Of a stretch of 64,000 bases of DNA, positions 1 through 10,100 are shown piece after piece. The notes under the pieces were generated by a model that made no database searches, was not told the origin of the DNA, and worked only from the letters and a program-made list of their open reading frames with translations. Positions within the stretch are counted from its first letter, which is position 1. Each line of letters opens with the position of its first letter. The DNA is from DASQHY01 sp035602605 (lineage in GTDB: Bacteria > Acidobacteriota > Terriglobia > Acidiferrales > UBA7541). The translations under genes and the position numbers were made by a program. The stretch is from the NCBI GenBank assembly GCA_035602605.1, contig DATNLZ010000108.1:1-64000 (forward strand), given 5' to 3'.

Positions 1-288
1 CAAGAACAAAAATGAAGCCACGGCCCTTTTTCGGGGAAATTTGCGAGAAAAATAAGCGGACCAGATCTGCCACGCCGTTGTGTCAGCTACCCGCTTAAAT
101 CAAGGGGTTGGGCCCTGGGTTTTGCAACAGCCTTTAGCTAGTGCTGTGTATGTTCCGCGAACGCGACTCAAAGGTTATGGAATATTTGCTTCAGCGGCTC
201 TCTCGCCTTGACGATTCGCACACCCTTTTCAGGCGTGATCCGCGAACCGAGATAGGGCAGCGAGCTTGTCAGTAAACAAAACACTGCG
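1..288. other. Gene-free left edge
   Basis: No convincing coding frame, tRNA or terminator is visible here. It lies downstream of the small secreted protein that ends at 289 on the minus strand. The only open frame starting inside it (from 266 on the plus strand) is antisense to that gene. Confidence 0.5.
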
Positions 289-669
289 TTACTTCGAGCG
301 CTTCGCGGTCCATGGGCGCTCGCCCCGGGGTGTCTTCATTGTGCCCTTAATCGAATCATCTTCCACCGTGCCAGAATACTCGATGGTGATCTCCCCATTC
401 GGTGTCTGGCGCTTCACGGTGAAGCTGATCTTGTTGCCGTCGATGGCGCCGTCGAAGGGTGCCTCGCCGCGTGCCCCCTTGATCGTGCCCTTGATCTTCG
501 AGCCATCCTGTTCGATAGTGATCGTCTGCGCGACCGTGCCCTGAGGTCCCTCCGACGTCATCTCCCATGACCCGGCGACCTTGGAAGTATCAGCGGCCCG
601 CTGGGCACCCATGACAGACACCAGCGCGAACGCAAAAAGTGGCGCCAAACAAATCGCAGTTCGTTTCAT
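289..669 (-). CDS. Small secreted protein of unknown function
   Basis: 126 residues from the ATG at 669. That start gives a clean signal peptide (basic MKRT, then a hydrophobic run ending near VMGAQ) and has a GTGAGG-like ribosome site just upstream. The frame stays open to 831, but the extra 54 residues look non-coding. The mature part is built of short alternating strands with repeated K-I-K-G-T-I/M-K-like stretches, resembling the small beta-barrel proteins common in acidobacteria that share the pattern 'GSWEM...G.I.G.'. Function cannot be inferred; it probably acts in the periplasm or outside the cell. It stands alone, with 337 bases separating it from the next gene upstream on the same strand. 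Confidence 0.7.
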   Translation of the reverse strand: MKRTAICLAPLFAFALVSVMGAQRAADTSKVAGSWEMTSEGPQGTVAQTITIEQDGSKIKGTIKGARGEAPFDGAIDGNKISFTVKRQTPNGEITIEYSGTVEDDSIKGTMKTPRGERPWTAKRSK

Positions 670-1006
670 TGGTCGAAACCTCACTCTGTCGTTTCCTGAG
701 ATGTTAAGCGCGCCCGAGCAAGGTCTGCCGGCTGCTACTGAGAACCGAAGCTCAGGCTGTGCTAGGCGATAGACGTATTCCCGAGCCGCTGGGTTGCATG
801 GCCCGCAGTCACGGGCGAGGGATCCCACCATTCTTTACGTCTTTACTGAGCCCAGGCGCATACCTCGAAGCCTCTCGGTTATGTTGAGAGATGCGCCACA
901 GCAGGCTTTGCAAGAGAACAATGCGCTCACACGTGGTCCTCAAACAATCACCCGGAGCGGAAGAAAGGCAGCTAGCTTCTAACCAATAATTTCGGATGCC
1001 TCGCTT
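670..1006. other. Gene-free region upstream of the small secreted protein
   Basis: 337 bases between the start at 669 and the end of the TPR gene at 1007, both on the minus strand. It must carry the promoter of the small secreted gene, but I cannot pick -35/-10 boxes with confidence. No RNA gene or repeat was recognised. Confidence 0.4.
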
Positions 1007-2641
1007 TCAGTGCTTGTGAGCCGGACTGTTGGCTGAGGGCTGCTTGACGCCCTCCTTGGCGGCTGCGGCGGCCATTTCCTCGTCGGTGCGTGCCAGGTCG
1101 TCCAGCACCAGTCTTCGACCGGGAGTGCGCGCCAACGCGGCCCGGAAAACATCACGCGCTTCGGAGGGGCGATGCAGTTCCAGGAGCATCTCTCCCAGGA
1201 GCTCATCGGTCGGCTTTTCAATGTTTGGCGGGCCGAATTCCAGCGGCAACTGATGTTCCTTTGCGGCGATGCGCTGCAGCTCTATCATGGCATCATCGCT
1301 CTTGCCCTGCGCGGCGGTCAGCAGGGCGTGCAGTTGCTCAATGGCAATAAGCAGGGTTTCGTTCATCTGCGGCTGGTCCATCTTGTGCTGATCCATCCAG
1401 GCTTTGGTGTGCTGCCTGGCGCTCTCGGCGCGGGAGACGGCTTCGCGCGCGACAGCGAGATCACCGCGCTTCATCGCGGCGATCGCATTGGTGTAATCAA
1501 AAGTTAGCTGCGCGAAGGGATAGTCACCAGCCGGGAGGGTCCAGCGGGCAACGTCATCGTTCCAGAGTTGCGAGTCAATGAGGAAGTGGGCGCGCATCTC
1601 GACGTATGATCCGACGGCCATCATGGCGGGAGTCATGCCCCCCATCATGTTCCCCATGGTATGCGAGCCGGAAGTGCTGGCATGCTCGGCCGCCGCGGCT
1701 GCCCGCTCCGCTGCCTGGCGGCAACCTTCGAGCATGCGCCGAGCTTCGGCGACGCGGCCCTGCTGTAAGTAGCCATACTCGAGCCACTCGTTGACGTGAC
1801 CACACATGACAGGTGGTTTTCCCGCTTTCTGACGGGGCCGGTTAACCACGAGCATGGCGGTTTCGTTGGCCTTGACCTCTTCATCCCACATGCCGAGCGC
1901 AAGAAAGATGTGCGAGGTCATATGCTGCGCATGACTGGCATCGGGCGCAATCTTCGAATAAATGCGCGCGGCACGCAGGCCGAGCGGAGCGTGGACCGGG
2001 TCATCGTAACAATGAATCAGGTAATGAACGACTCCGGGATGGCGGGGATGTTGCGGGAAAACCTCTTCGAGCACGGCAGCGGCGCGCATGTAGGTGGTGA
2101 AATCGCGCCCATGCTCGGCGGTTCCGAGGATGGCGAGGGCATAGAAGCTGGCGGCATCCACATTGTCCGGAAACTTGCGGTGCAGCTCGGCGAGGACGGA
2201 TTCGTACCGCCGGTCGCGTTCGTCCTTGGTTCCCTCGCCGTACAGCACCTCCACGCTGCGGAGGTACAGTTTTTCCCGCTCCGTGGGGGCTTTGGCGAGC
2301 CGAGCCTCTGCTGTGGGCGCCAGGCGGTTGAGGATCTCGCGGGCGGCGGAGACATCTTCCTCGTGCCACATCGCATGATTCTTGGTCATGGCTTCACCCC
2401 AAAAGGCTAGGGCGAAGTCAGGAGCGATCTGCTCGGCCTTGCGGAAGTGCTCGGCAGCATCTTCGTATTCGAAGTTGTGGAGTTGAGCCAAACCGTGGAG
2501 GAAGTCTACCTGTGCGGCTGACGGACCGGAATTCAGGAAAGCAACCTCACCGAAGTCCTGCCGGGCCGTGGCGGATGGTGAGCCTAGAAGCAGCAGGATA
2601 GATAGGAGAGAAAAGAAAGTTCCAGCGCCTGTAGTCATCAT
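1007..2641 (-). CDS. Secreted tetratricopeptide-repeat protein
   Basis: 544 residues from the ATG at 2641, chosen because AAGGGG precedes it at good distance and it yields a signal peptide (MMTTGAG then a leucine-rich core, cut near TARQ). The longer frame to 2833 adds only unconvincing sequence. TPR-type helices begin near residue 40 (FLHGLAQLHNFEYEDAAEHF, then AFWGEAMTKNHAMW) and recur through the protein. A Met/His-rich stretch encoded around 1620-1670 (GSHTMGNMMGGMTPAMM) interrupts the repeats, and the protein ends in HKH; both could bind metal. The family, secreted acidobacterial TPR proteins, has no assigned reaction, so a scaffolding role in the periplasm is inference. Confidence 0.8.
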   Translation of the reverse strand: MMTTGAGTFFSLLSILLLLGSPSATARQDFGEVAFLNSGPSAAQVDFLHGLAQLHNFEYEDAAEHFRKAEQIAPDFALAFWGEAMTKNHAMWHEEDVSAAREILNRLAPTAEARLAKAPTEREKLYLRSVEVLYGEGTKDERDRRYESVLAELHRKFPDNVDAASFYALAILGTAEHGRDFTTYMRAAAVLEEVFPQHPRHPGVVHYLIHCYDDPVHAPLGLRAARIYSKIAPDASHAQHMTSHIFLALGMWDEEVKANETAMLVVNRPRQKAGKPPVMCGHVNEWLEYGYLQQGRVAEARRMLEGCRQAAERAAAAAEHASTSGSHTMGNMMGGMTPAMMAVGSYVEMRAHFLIDSQLWNDDVARWTLPAGDYPFAQLTFDYTNAIAAMKRGDLAVAREAVSRAESARQHTKAWMDQHKMDQPQMNETLLIAIEQLHALLTAAQGKSDDAMIELQRIAAKEHQLPLEFGPPNIEKPTDELLGEMLLELHRPSEARDVFRAALARTPGRRLVLDDLARTDEEMAAAAAKEGVKQPSANSPAHKH

Positions 2642-2778
2642 CGCACCCCTTTTCGAAAGCGATCTAGCTGACAGCGGAGCGTTCTCAGCCGAGATTTCCT
2701 TTTTCACTTCGAAAACGGTGAGCATTGTACGCCCAAATCGCCTGCTCCGACGTTGTTCTCTAAACACGGGCCACAACG

Positions 2779-3468
2779 TCATGGCGTAACCTTCAGGTCG
2801 GAAAAATGCGCAATGGTTCCCAGCCCTAGCCAAAGCGCGATTGAGCCGTTCACGGATGGTTGCTTAAGGTCGTTCACGATGAGCACAGGTTGTTCCGCTC
2901 CGTTCACATAGAGTCGCGCGCGTGATCCAGCAACCTGGATTTTGACTCGGGCCCACTGCCCTGGGACCAAATCGACATAGGACTCATACTTTCCTGGGCT
3001 CTCCGACCTCAGCTTTTGCCAAGGGAATCCCGGTATGGAGATGTACTGCACGGAATGGTTTCGTTGCAATTGGTCCTCGGATTGACCGTTCTTAGGGCGT
3101 AGGTAGAAACACTCGAAATGGGACCTGTCCGTAGTTACACGAAACGCAATACCGACAAACCCCCGCAACTCTGGCGGCGCGTTGGGCGCAGTGTCACCAC
3201 TCAGATTCACTTCGATGGTGCCATTCTGAAAGGAGCTTCCTGGAACGATTGCGAGACGGCCTGCATCATCAACACCATCTGGAGCGGCATCTGTAATACG
3301 CATGGCGGCACGCCCAAGATAGGTGACCGGCTCTGCTTTCACGTTGTGGAGTTCGAGCTTGTCAAGAACGAGCCCCGCTGCTCTTTGCTGCGTTTGACCG
3401 CCCGATTGCGTTTCTGAACCAACCAAGAGAACGGCCAACGCAAACGCGCCCAGCAATTCGGATTTCAT
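2779..3468 (-). CDS. Secreted concanavalin/LamG-like beta-sandwich protein
   Basis: 229 residues from the ATG at 3468. The start is supported by a strong AGGGGGAA ribosome site and a signal peptide (MKSELLGAFALAVLLVG). The mature sequence has the strand pattern of DUF1080/LamG-type jelly rolls: 'G.IEVNLSGD', 'GFVGIAFRV', 'FECFYLRPKNG', 'QWARVKIQVAGSRARLYVNG' and a closing 'GLGTIAHFSDLKVTP'. Such domains bind or hydrolyse carbohydrate, but no catalytic residues can be assigned, so binding versus catalysis is open. Its leader sequence is nearly identical to that of the redox protein at 5723-6952. Confidence 0.75.
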   Translation of the reverse strand: MKSELLGAFALAVLLVGSETQSGGQTQQRAAGLVLDKLELHNVKAEPVTYLGRAAMRITDAAPDGVDDAGRLAIVPGSSFQNGTIEVNLSGDTAPNAPPELRGFVGIAFRVTTDRSHFECFYLRPKNGQSEDQLQRNHSVQYISIPGFPWQKLRSESPGKYESYVDLVPGQWARVKIQVAGSRARLYVNGAEQPVLIVNDLKQPSVNGSIALWLGLGTIAHFSDLKVTP

Positions 3469-3487
3469 TGGTTCCCCCTTTTTCCCG
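3460..3487 (-). promoter_or_regulatory. Strong ribosome site, leader shared with another gene
   Basis: Read on the minus strand the leader is CGGGAAAAAGGGGGAACC followed by A and ATG. The same string with one or two changes precedes the ATG at 6952. The run AAAAAGGGGGAA provides an unusually strong Shine-Dalgarno match and decides the start of the downstream gene. Confidence 0.6.
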
Positions 3488-3842
3488 TCTGCTAGCGACT
3501 CGAAATTCGAAAAGGTTGCGCGGGTATTCCTTTGTTCCTCCTGGCGCGGCACACTCTCATCCGTAGCAAGTTCGGTCCCTTGCTTTAACAACGGCCAGGG
3601 CTTCGTCCAGGACCAGCCTGAGTCCGTCTTCATTTATCATTGGTAGGACCACGACCAATGGTAACCGATCTGGAACCTCGCGCGGACTGCCTATCGATTA
3701 AGTTTCTCGGCAAGGTGAACGACGAGATGGGAGCGGTATTCAAGACGCACTTCTGAATTCGCTCGCAGCTCTAGTCTCCCGTCCCAGAAATAAGTGAACT
3801 AAATGGTAGGGCGATTCGTACTAAGATCCGAGGAGATCTTAG
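3469..3842. other. Gene-free region with a 23-base palindrome
   Basis: 374 bases between the secreted lectin-like gene and the transposase start; its last ~50 bases belong to the insertion sequence. It holds an inverted repeat at 3638-3660 (CATTGGT, nine-base spacer, ACCAATG), which could be an operator for the minus-strand gene. Nothing else recognisable was seen. Confidence 0.4.
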
Positions 3843-4949
3843 ATGCGAACAGGGCGACCCAAGCAAGCGTTGATTCTAACCGGTGACGAACGAGGGCGTC
3901 TCCAGTCGTTAGCGCAGCGGTCGCGCAGTCAGCCGCTACTGGCTCGGCGGGCGCGGGTGGTCTTGGCGTGTGTCGATGGTTTGGACAACAAATCCGCTGC
4001 AAAGAAACTGCGCTGCTCGTTGGGTATGGTGGGCAAGTGGCGCACGCGGTTCCTGAAGTCGCGTATGGATGGGCTCTATGATGAGCCGCGACCGGGTAGT
4101 CCACGTAAAGTCAGTGATGAACAGATCGAACAGATCATCATTCAAACACTGGAAAGCACGCCGCGCGGACAGACGCACTGGAGCACACGCGAACTGGCGA
4201 AAGCCACGGGGCTGAGCCGCTCGACCATCAGCCGGATATGGCGGGCATTTGGACTGCAGCCGCATCGTGTGGAAACGTTCAAACTGTCACCCGATCCATT
4301 GCTGATCGAGAAAGTGCGGGACATCGTTGGTCTCTACATGAATCCGCCGGATCGCGCGCTGGTCTTCTGCGTGGATGAAAAGAGCCAGATTCAGGCACTG
4401 GATCGCACGCAGCCGATGCTGCCCATGCGTCCGGGGCAAGTGGAGCGACGCACGCATGACTACAAACGCATGGAACCACGTCGTTGTTCGCCGCCTTGGA
4501 GTTGAAGACCAACCGAGTGATCGGCCAGTTGCATCGCCGCCACCGCTCTCAGGAATTTCGTCAGTTCCTGGACACCATCGAGGCGAATGTGCCCGCTGAC
4601 CTTGATGTCCATATCGTGATGGACAACTATGGGACGCACAAAACGGCGATGATCCGGAACTGGTTTGCCAAACGACCACGCTTTCACGCCCATTTCACGC
4701 CCACTTATGGTTCCTGGATCAACCTGGTGGAGCGCTGGTTTGCCGAAATTACCAACAAGCGGATTCGTCGTGGGATCTTCCGGAGCGTGAAGGAACTCGA
4801 AACTGCGATTCGCGAATACATCGACGTTCACAACGAAGGCCCCAAACCCTTCGTCTGGACCAAGACCGCTGATGAGATCCTGGCCAGCATAGCTCGGTTC
4901 GCGCAACGTACCAGCACTGCTGGGCAGCGGTGACATTTATCTAGTGCTT
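3791..4949 (+). mobile_element. IS630-family insertion sequence, probably inactive
   Basis: One transposase reading frame, broken once, is flanked by weak inverted ends. TAAGTGAACTAAATG at 3791-3805 faces CATTTATCTAGTGCTT at 4934-4949; in reverse complement both share an AAG..G/C..CTA..TAAATG core. IS630 elements insert at TA and duplicate it, but I could not fix the exact ends. The ends are therefore approximate while the family call is secure. It splits the region between two unrelated genes and breaks no recognisable gene. Confidence 0.7.
3843..4933 (+). pseudogene. IS630-family transposase, single-base frameshift
   Basis: The first part (3843 to about 4469) has the N-terminal helix-turn-helix pair of IS630 transposases (LARRARVVLACVDGLDNKSA, then GLSRSTISRIWRAFGLQP) and the first catalytic Asp in 'LVFCVDEKSQIQALDRTQP'. 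At 'THDYKR' the frame shifts. The conserved continuation HGTTSLFAALELKTNR is read in the -1 frame from 4469, consistent with loss of one C before 4470. The second part (to 4933) carries the remaining catalytic residues: 'HIVMDNYGTHK' (Asp) and 'GSWINLVERWFAEIT' (Glu). No classical slippery heptamer lies at the junction, so mutation is likelier than programmed frameshifting. GAGGAG precedes the ATG at 3843. Confidence 0.85.
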
Positions 4950-5121
4950 CTTGTGGCGTTGGTGTGATTGATTCTGCGGAAAAATCCTGAACGGCCGTAG
5001 CTTCTGAAGAAGTAAAGATACGGATCGTGAAGCGAGATTCTTTTGACTGCCCGGATCGATTACTGTACGGGGCATGGCGCTGGTACCGGTCGAAGGCCTA
5101 AAGTGCGAACCTTGTGATTCG

Positions 5122-5661
5122 ATGCTGATCCATCTTGTTGGGCCTGGCGGCGCAGGAAAAAGCACGATTGGAGTCCGGTTAGCAGATCGGCTTAATGTGC
5201 CCTTTATTGACTTGGATGCATGCTTCCTCGCGCAGGAGGGAGACATCTCGGACTATTTGCGGCGCTGCGGATATGATGCGTACGCAAATCGGAACGTCGA
5301 GGTGTACCTGTCCATTGCTGCCGCCGAAGGAGTGATCGCGTTGTCGTCTGGCTTCGTGACATATGCAAAGGAAGTTCACCCCGGCTACACCAAGATTCGT
5401 TCTGCGATCGCGGAGAGCATGACTGCCTTCGTCTTGCTCCCATCGTTCGATTTTGAGAGGTGCGTTGCCGAGATCGTGCGTCGTCAGGTTCAGCGGCCAC
5501 TAGGCCTTTTGGCTTCACACGAGGAAGCCAAGATACGCCAACGATTTTCGATTTATATGGCACTGCCGGCATTGAAGGTGGAAACCATGCGGCCGCCGGA
5601 TGAGATTGTCACAGAGATCCTCGGCGTATTTATCGCCCGAACCACTGAGACGGGAGACTAG
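5122..5661 (+). CDS. Shikimate-kinase-like P-loop kinase
   Basis: About 179 residues from the ATG at 5122; an upstream ATG at 5074 adds 16 residues without homology-like character, and neither start has a strong ribosome site. The P-loop GPGGAGKST sits near residue 7, followed by 'FIDLDACFLAQEGDI' in the place of the shikimate-binding D.D motif, and by a lid-like segment with VRRQVQRPLG. Length and order match the shikimate kinase/gluconate kinase superfamily. The usual GE.FR motif is replaced by GYDAYANRNVE, and the genome context (next to an insertion sequence) is not aromatic biosynthesis. The substrate is therefore uncertain and I do not assign aroK. Confidence 0.65.
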   Translation: MLIHLVGPGGAGKSTIGVRLADRLNVPFIDLDACFLAQEGDISDYLRRCGYDAYANRNVEVYLSIAAAEGVIALSSGFVTYAKEVHPGYTKIRSAIAESMTAFVLLPSFDFERCVAEIVRRQVQRPLGLLASHEEAKIRQRFSIYMALPALKVETMRPPDEIVTEILGVFIARTTETGD

Positions 5662-5722
5662 TTCGCAAGCATCCTGCAGTCAGGCGATAGATGAGTTCGT
5701 CGGCTGATTTCCTCGAGGATGG

Positions 5723-6952
5723 CTAGAAGGTGCTGTTCCAGTAGTCGTGCTGGCCGATGTAGCGATCATCCGGCAAGTTCTTGAGGATGGCGCGCCGCAC
5801 TTCCAAGGAATTCATGCCGCCCTGTGTTTTGAAAAGAACATCGCCATTGGCGCCGATAAGTACCGTATAGGGAACGCCACCGCTCCAGCCAGTACCGAAC
5901 GCGGATACCGCATCAGCCGGATCGGAGCCGTTAAATAGGAGGTTTCGATTGATCGCGTGAAGCTCTTCCAAAAATTTGACGACGAACTTCTTCTCGTCCG
6001 GGCTGTTGATGCTGACCGTGACGATATCTAAATTGCGTTTCCGGTACATACGCACCATCTTTTGCAGCTCCGGAAACTCCGTGAGACATGGTTCGCACCA
6101 TGTGGCCCAAAAGTTGACTAACAAAAGCTTCCCGGTGCCAGTGTTCGCTCGCAATACCTTGATCTCATCGGCCGAGGCCATCTCCACCTTCACCGGCTGC
6201 TTCTGAGATTCTTCAATCTCCGCCTTGGCGCCGGCCTCTTTGTAGACCCACTTGGTCGAGCACCCCACAGCCGGAGTGCTCTTCACGACAACCGAATGTC
6301 CCGCAAGCAGGACCTCAATCGCATCCTTGGCCTCGTGCTTTGTTGCCAGTGCTTCACGCGGATTATTATCTATGCGGCCTTCGTACTGTAAGTTTCGCTG
6401 CTCATCGAATATGAACACGTGCGGCGTTGCGGTGGGCCCGTACGCACGGGCAACGGCTTGGGTAGCACCGTCGGACAAGTAGGGAAAGTTAAAGCTTCGG
6501 TATTCCGCGCGGAGTTTCATTTCGGCCAGGGAATCTCCCAGGTCCGTGTGCCCCATTTCGCTTAAGTGCACTGCTCTCGGATCGTTCGGGTTGATGGCCA
6601 CCAGGGCCACGCCGCGGTCTCGATAGTCCACGGTAAGCTGCTTGATGCGCTTCTCGTACATTTGCGCCACCGGGCAGTGATCACACGTGAACACAATCAC
6701 GAGCACTCTGCTGGAGGCATAGTCCTTCAAGCTATGCGTCTGTCCGTCGATGCCGGGAAGATTAAAATCCGGAGCCTGCCCGCCAATCTTGAGAATTGCA
6801 GGAATGCCTGCCGGCTTACCGACGGCGTCGTCTTGTGTGCGTCCCGTCACGCTCAGCATCACGCTGAGTGCAACGACGCCCGCTGCCGCCCCGCGGTTCC
6901 GGACTCCAGCCAGACGCCATACAAAAGGACGACGACGAGCATAGCCCAACAT
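5723..6952 (-). CDS. Exported tandem thioredoxin-fold redox protein
   Basis: 409 residues with an N-terminal hydrophobic segment (residues 21-37) that is probably a signal sequence or anchor. It contains two thioredoxin-fold domains. The first (about 55-220) is redoxin-like with C90-D-H-C93 in 'VFTCDHCPVAQ' and the cis-Pro at 'TATPHVF'. The second (about 255-400) is TlpA/ResA-like with W-C286-E-P-C289 in 'FWATWCEPCLTEFPEL' and the cis-Pro loop 'GGVPYT'. TlpA-like proteins reduce disulfides or cytochrome apoproteins in the periplasm; pairing with a redoxin suggests a self-contained thiol relay, which is inference. The ATG at 6952 follows AAAAAGGGGGAAAC. Confidence 0.85.
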   Translation of the reverse strand: MLGYARRRPFVWRLAGVRNRGAAAGVVALSVMLSVTGRTQDDAVGKPAGIPAILKIGGQAPDFNLPGIDGQTHSLKDYASSRVLVIVFTCDHCPVAQMYEKRIKQLTVDYRDRGVALVAINPNDPRAVHLSEMGHTDLGDSLAEMKLRAEYRSFNFPYLSDGATQAVARAYGPTATPHVFIFDEQRNLQYEGRIDNNPREALATKHEAKDAIEVLLAGHSVVVKSTPAVGCSTKWVYKEAGAKAEIEESQKQPVKVEMASADEIKVLRANTGTGKLLLVNFWATWCEPCLTEFPELQKMVRMYRKRNLDIVTVSINSPDEKKFVVKFLEELHAINRNLLFNGSDPADAVSAFGTGWSGGVPYTVLIGANGDVLFKTQGGMNSLEVRRAILKNLPDDRYIGQHDYWNSTF

Positions 6953-7196
6953 GTTTCCCCCTTTTTCCCGAACCAGGAATTGGTGCCATTGCTCTGACCC
7001 AGCTCTGGACCAACCAGTCCCCTATGCCATCCTGCCACGATAGCTACCGGCAGATAGGAACCGGTCTACTCGAGCACGCAGCCCGTTGCCTTCGCGCACA
7101 AAAGGCCGCCCCATATCCGAAGGATGGATCCACAGCCGCAGTCGTTGCGCTCAAGCCCGATAGTATGAACGTACAGCTTTGACTTTGTCCCACCTG

Positions 7197-10100
7197 CTAA
7201 AACGTCAGCTTAAGCGCGAACTGAAACTCGCGCGACAACCCGCCCTGGCTATTTACGACGCCGAACGTTTTTCCGGTCACCGTCGTATTCGGTGTGTCGA
7301 AATTCGGGTGATTCAGGGCATTGTAGGATTCGGCTCGGAACTGCAGGCGCACGCGCTCGGTGATCGGGAAATGCTTGATCAGCGAAACGTCCCACTTTGA
7401 CTGGCCAGCGCCACGGACTCCTGCAAGAAAGCGCGGGAAGGTGCGAATTCGGTAGTCCGGGTCCGGGTATTTGGCCGAATTCGTGTCGAAGACGCTCGTA
7501 TTGAACCAGCGGTCCACCGAGCGCTGGTCGGGCGGCAACGCGATGTCGTTAAAGCTTCCGCGCAGGATCACGTTGTTATCAAACCGGAGGGGCGGCCCGC
7601 TCTGTCGCGCGACAACGCCATTCAATTGCCAACCGCCGATCACATAGTCGAGCGATTTCGGCAGGTTTGTCGCGAACGCTCGTCCTCTTCCGAACGGAAG
7701 CTCGAACAGGCCGCTGATCACCAAGCGCTGTGGCCGGTCATTCTCACTGATCGAGTATTCAAGCGCGGCATCACCGGGGTTGAGGAAACGGATGGCATCG
7801 ATGGCCTTCGACCAGGTATAGGCTACATTCAAAGTATAACCATGCGCGAACCGCTTCTCAGCGCGGACCTGCAGCGCGTGGTACCACGAATAACCGATGG
7901 ATTGTGTTTCGGTAATGCTGCCGAACTCCGGATAGGGTCGCAGCAGGTCTGCTTTCCTAATCATCTTCGGATACACCCTGTTGATGCCAAAGAAGGGGTT
8001 CGGAACCGGCGTGCTCAGGTTGCCGAATGTTGCCGGGTCGAAATCGGTAGAGCGGCTAAAATACTGCTGGTTGATGGGGTTGAGTTCACGATCGACTGGA
8101 AGGTGCAGCCCTTTGTTGCCCACATAGCCGACGTCGAGCAGAAACTGTCCTGGGAGGAGTCGTTGCAGGCTCAGGGCCCAGCGCTGCGAGTACGGTTGCC
8201 TGCGATGGACGGGGTAGATGCTGAGAGACTGACCCAGAGACGTCTGGAGCCCACCCCCAACGCCCAGTGGCGCGAGCAAGCCGTTGGGGAACGGATTGGC
8301 CGTGGTGGCAATGTAGGTGAGACCGTTATCCAAGGATGCGTTGATAGGCGTGGTTGCCGTGAAACCGGTCTGGATCGCGATGCTGCGGTTGATTCCAATC
8401 GTGTCATAGAAGATGCCGTAGCCGCTTCGCACCACAGTTTTGTCGTTGATCTGGAATGCGAGGCCGACGCGCGGCAGGAAGTTCATTTTCTGTCCCTCCC
8501 AAAGCCCGCGCGCCTGCGGCCCAGTGAACATGAGGCCGCCGAGCACGTGGAACTGGCTGACGGGGATTTCGGCAATCGGATTCTTGGCGTAGTTCGCGCG
8601 GGCCTGAGCTTCGATCGGATTCACAGTGACCTGGTCGAAGCCACGCACGGCGCGATTAAACCGCTCGGTTTCGGGACTCTCATATTCGTACCGCAGGCCA
8701 ATATTGAAGGTGAACTTGTGCGTCACCTTCCAGTCATCCTGAACGAATAGACCTACGAACTTGTCCTGAGTGGCATAGCTGGCGCTGCGTTGCAGCTGGC
8801 CGCTCGGAATCCCCAGGAGGAAGGCAGCAAACTCCTGTCCAATCGGGGCGGCGCTGGCGGCGTCGTTCTGTTTAGTGTACGTTGGGAGAAATTGAAAACC
8901 TGGGGATACATCATACCCGCCGCGGTGACCGAACGCGCGGTACAGCCGCAGGTCGGTACCGTACCGCAGGTCGTGCTTGCCGCGGAAGGTGTCGAGAGCA
9001 GCCCCAAGGTCGTGAATCAATCCTGTCGTGGTTCCGTCGCCATCCCGGAAGTTTCCAAATCCTGAGAACGTGCCGGTGCAAGCTCCCGAGCAAGGCTTGG
9101 CTAGCGCCGTCCGGCCGATGAAGACGTTCGGGAATGTGGTAACGCTCTTATCGAGCAGGGCAAGCAGAGCCGGACTGAACCCCAGCGAAGCCGAGTCGAA
9201 ACCGCTGCTCCGTCGGCGCTCGGGCGTTTCGTCACTGGTAAGGCCGTAGCGCAAATCGAGGACACTAGACTGGCTCAGCACGAGCACTTCGTCCACCGCC
9301 AACCCACGGTTGATGCGCGTGAGCACCAGGCCCGTGGCGAGGTTGCCGTAGAAGTTGGATTGATTCTCCGTTTGGTGGTCGTAATGGAGGCGCACGAACA
9401 GCCGGTTCTTCTGCGAAAAATTGTGATCGAACCTAAAGAAATGGACGTAGTAGTCAAACAAGTCGTTCGTGGCGCGGGTGTAGTTATTCGCTCCTTCGAT
9501 GGTTCCCTGCGAATTAGGCGGCGGATAGTAGGACATAATCTTCTGGGCGACGGGGTCGAGGAGGACCGCGGGGATCTTGTTGCAAGGAGTTCCAGCAGGC
9601 TGAATCCCTTTCGCATTCGGTGCAAGAGGATTCCCTGCGGCATCGCACATGAAAGGGTCCCGGTTCAAATTGGCCTTGGTCGAAAAGGGGTTGTAGATTT
9701 GATACTTGGCGTCCAGCTTTCGAAGGGCCGACAAATCGCCCTTCTTTTCATTGTCGGTGGGAACCGTGCCAATGACCGACGTCGGCTTGCCCCACTTGTT
9801 CGCTTCCCAGGCGTAATAGAAGAAGCTCCGGTTTTTGCCGTTATAGACTTTCGGGATGCGCAGGGGTCCGCCGAGCGAAGCTCCGTAGCGGTTATCCTGG
9901 TACACCTGCTTCTTTTGACGGTTGCGGTTTACGAAAAAAGTTGGAGCGTCGAGAGCGCTGTTCACAAGCCATTCGTGTAGCTCACCGTGGAACTGGTTGG
10001 TGCCACCCCTGGTGATCATGTTGACGATGGCGCCGGGTGTGTGGCCCACGGTGGCGTCGAAAGCGCTTGTCTGTACTTTGAACTCGCTTACGGCCGCCTG

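Noticed and set aside
4455..4490. Programmed -1 frameshift in the IS630 transposase
   Set aside because: The junction lacks an X XXY YYZ slippery site; simple loss of one C explains it better.
7626..8750. 374-codon open frame antisense to the TonB receptor
   Set aside because: It lies wholly within a well-supported receptor gene, has no ribosome site and encodes no familiar pattern; high GC makes such shadow frames common.
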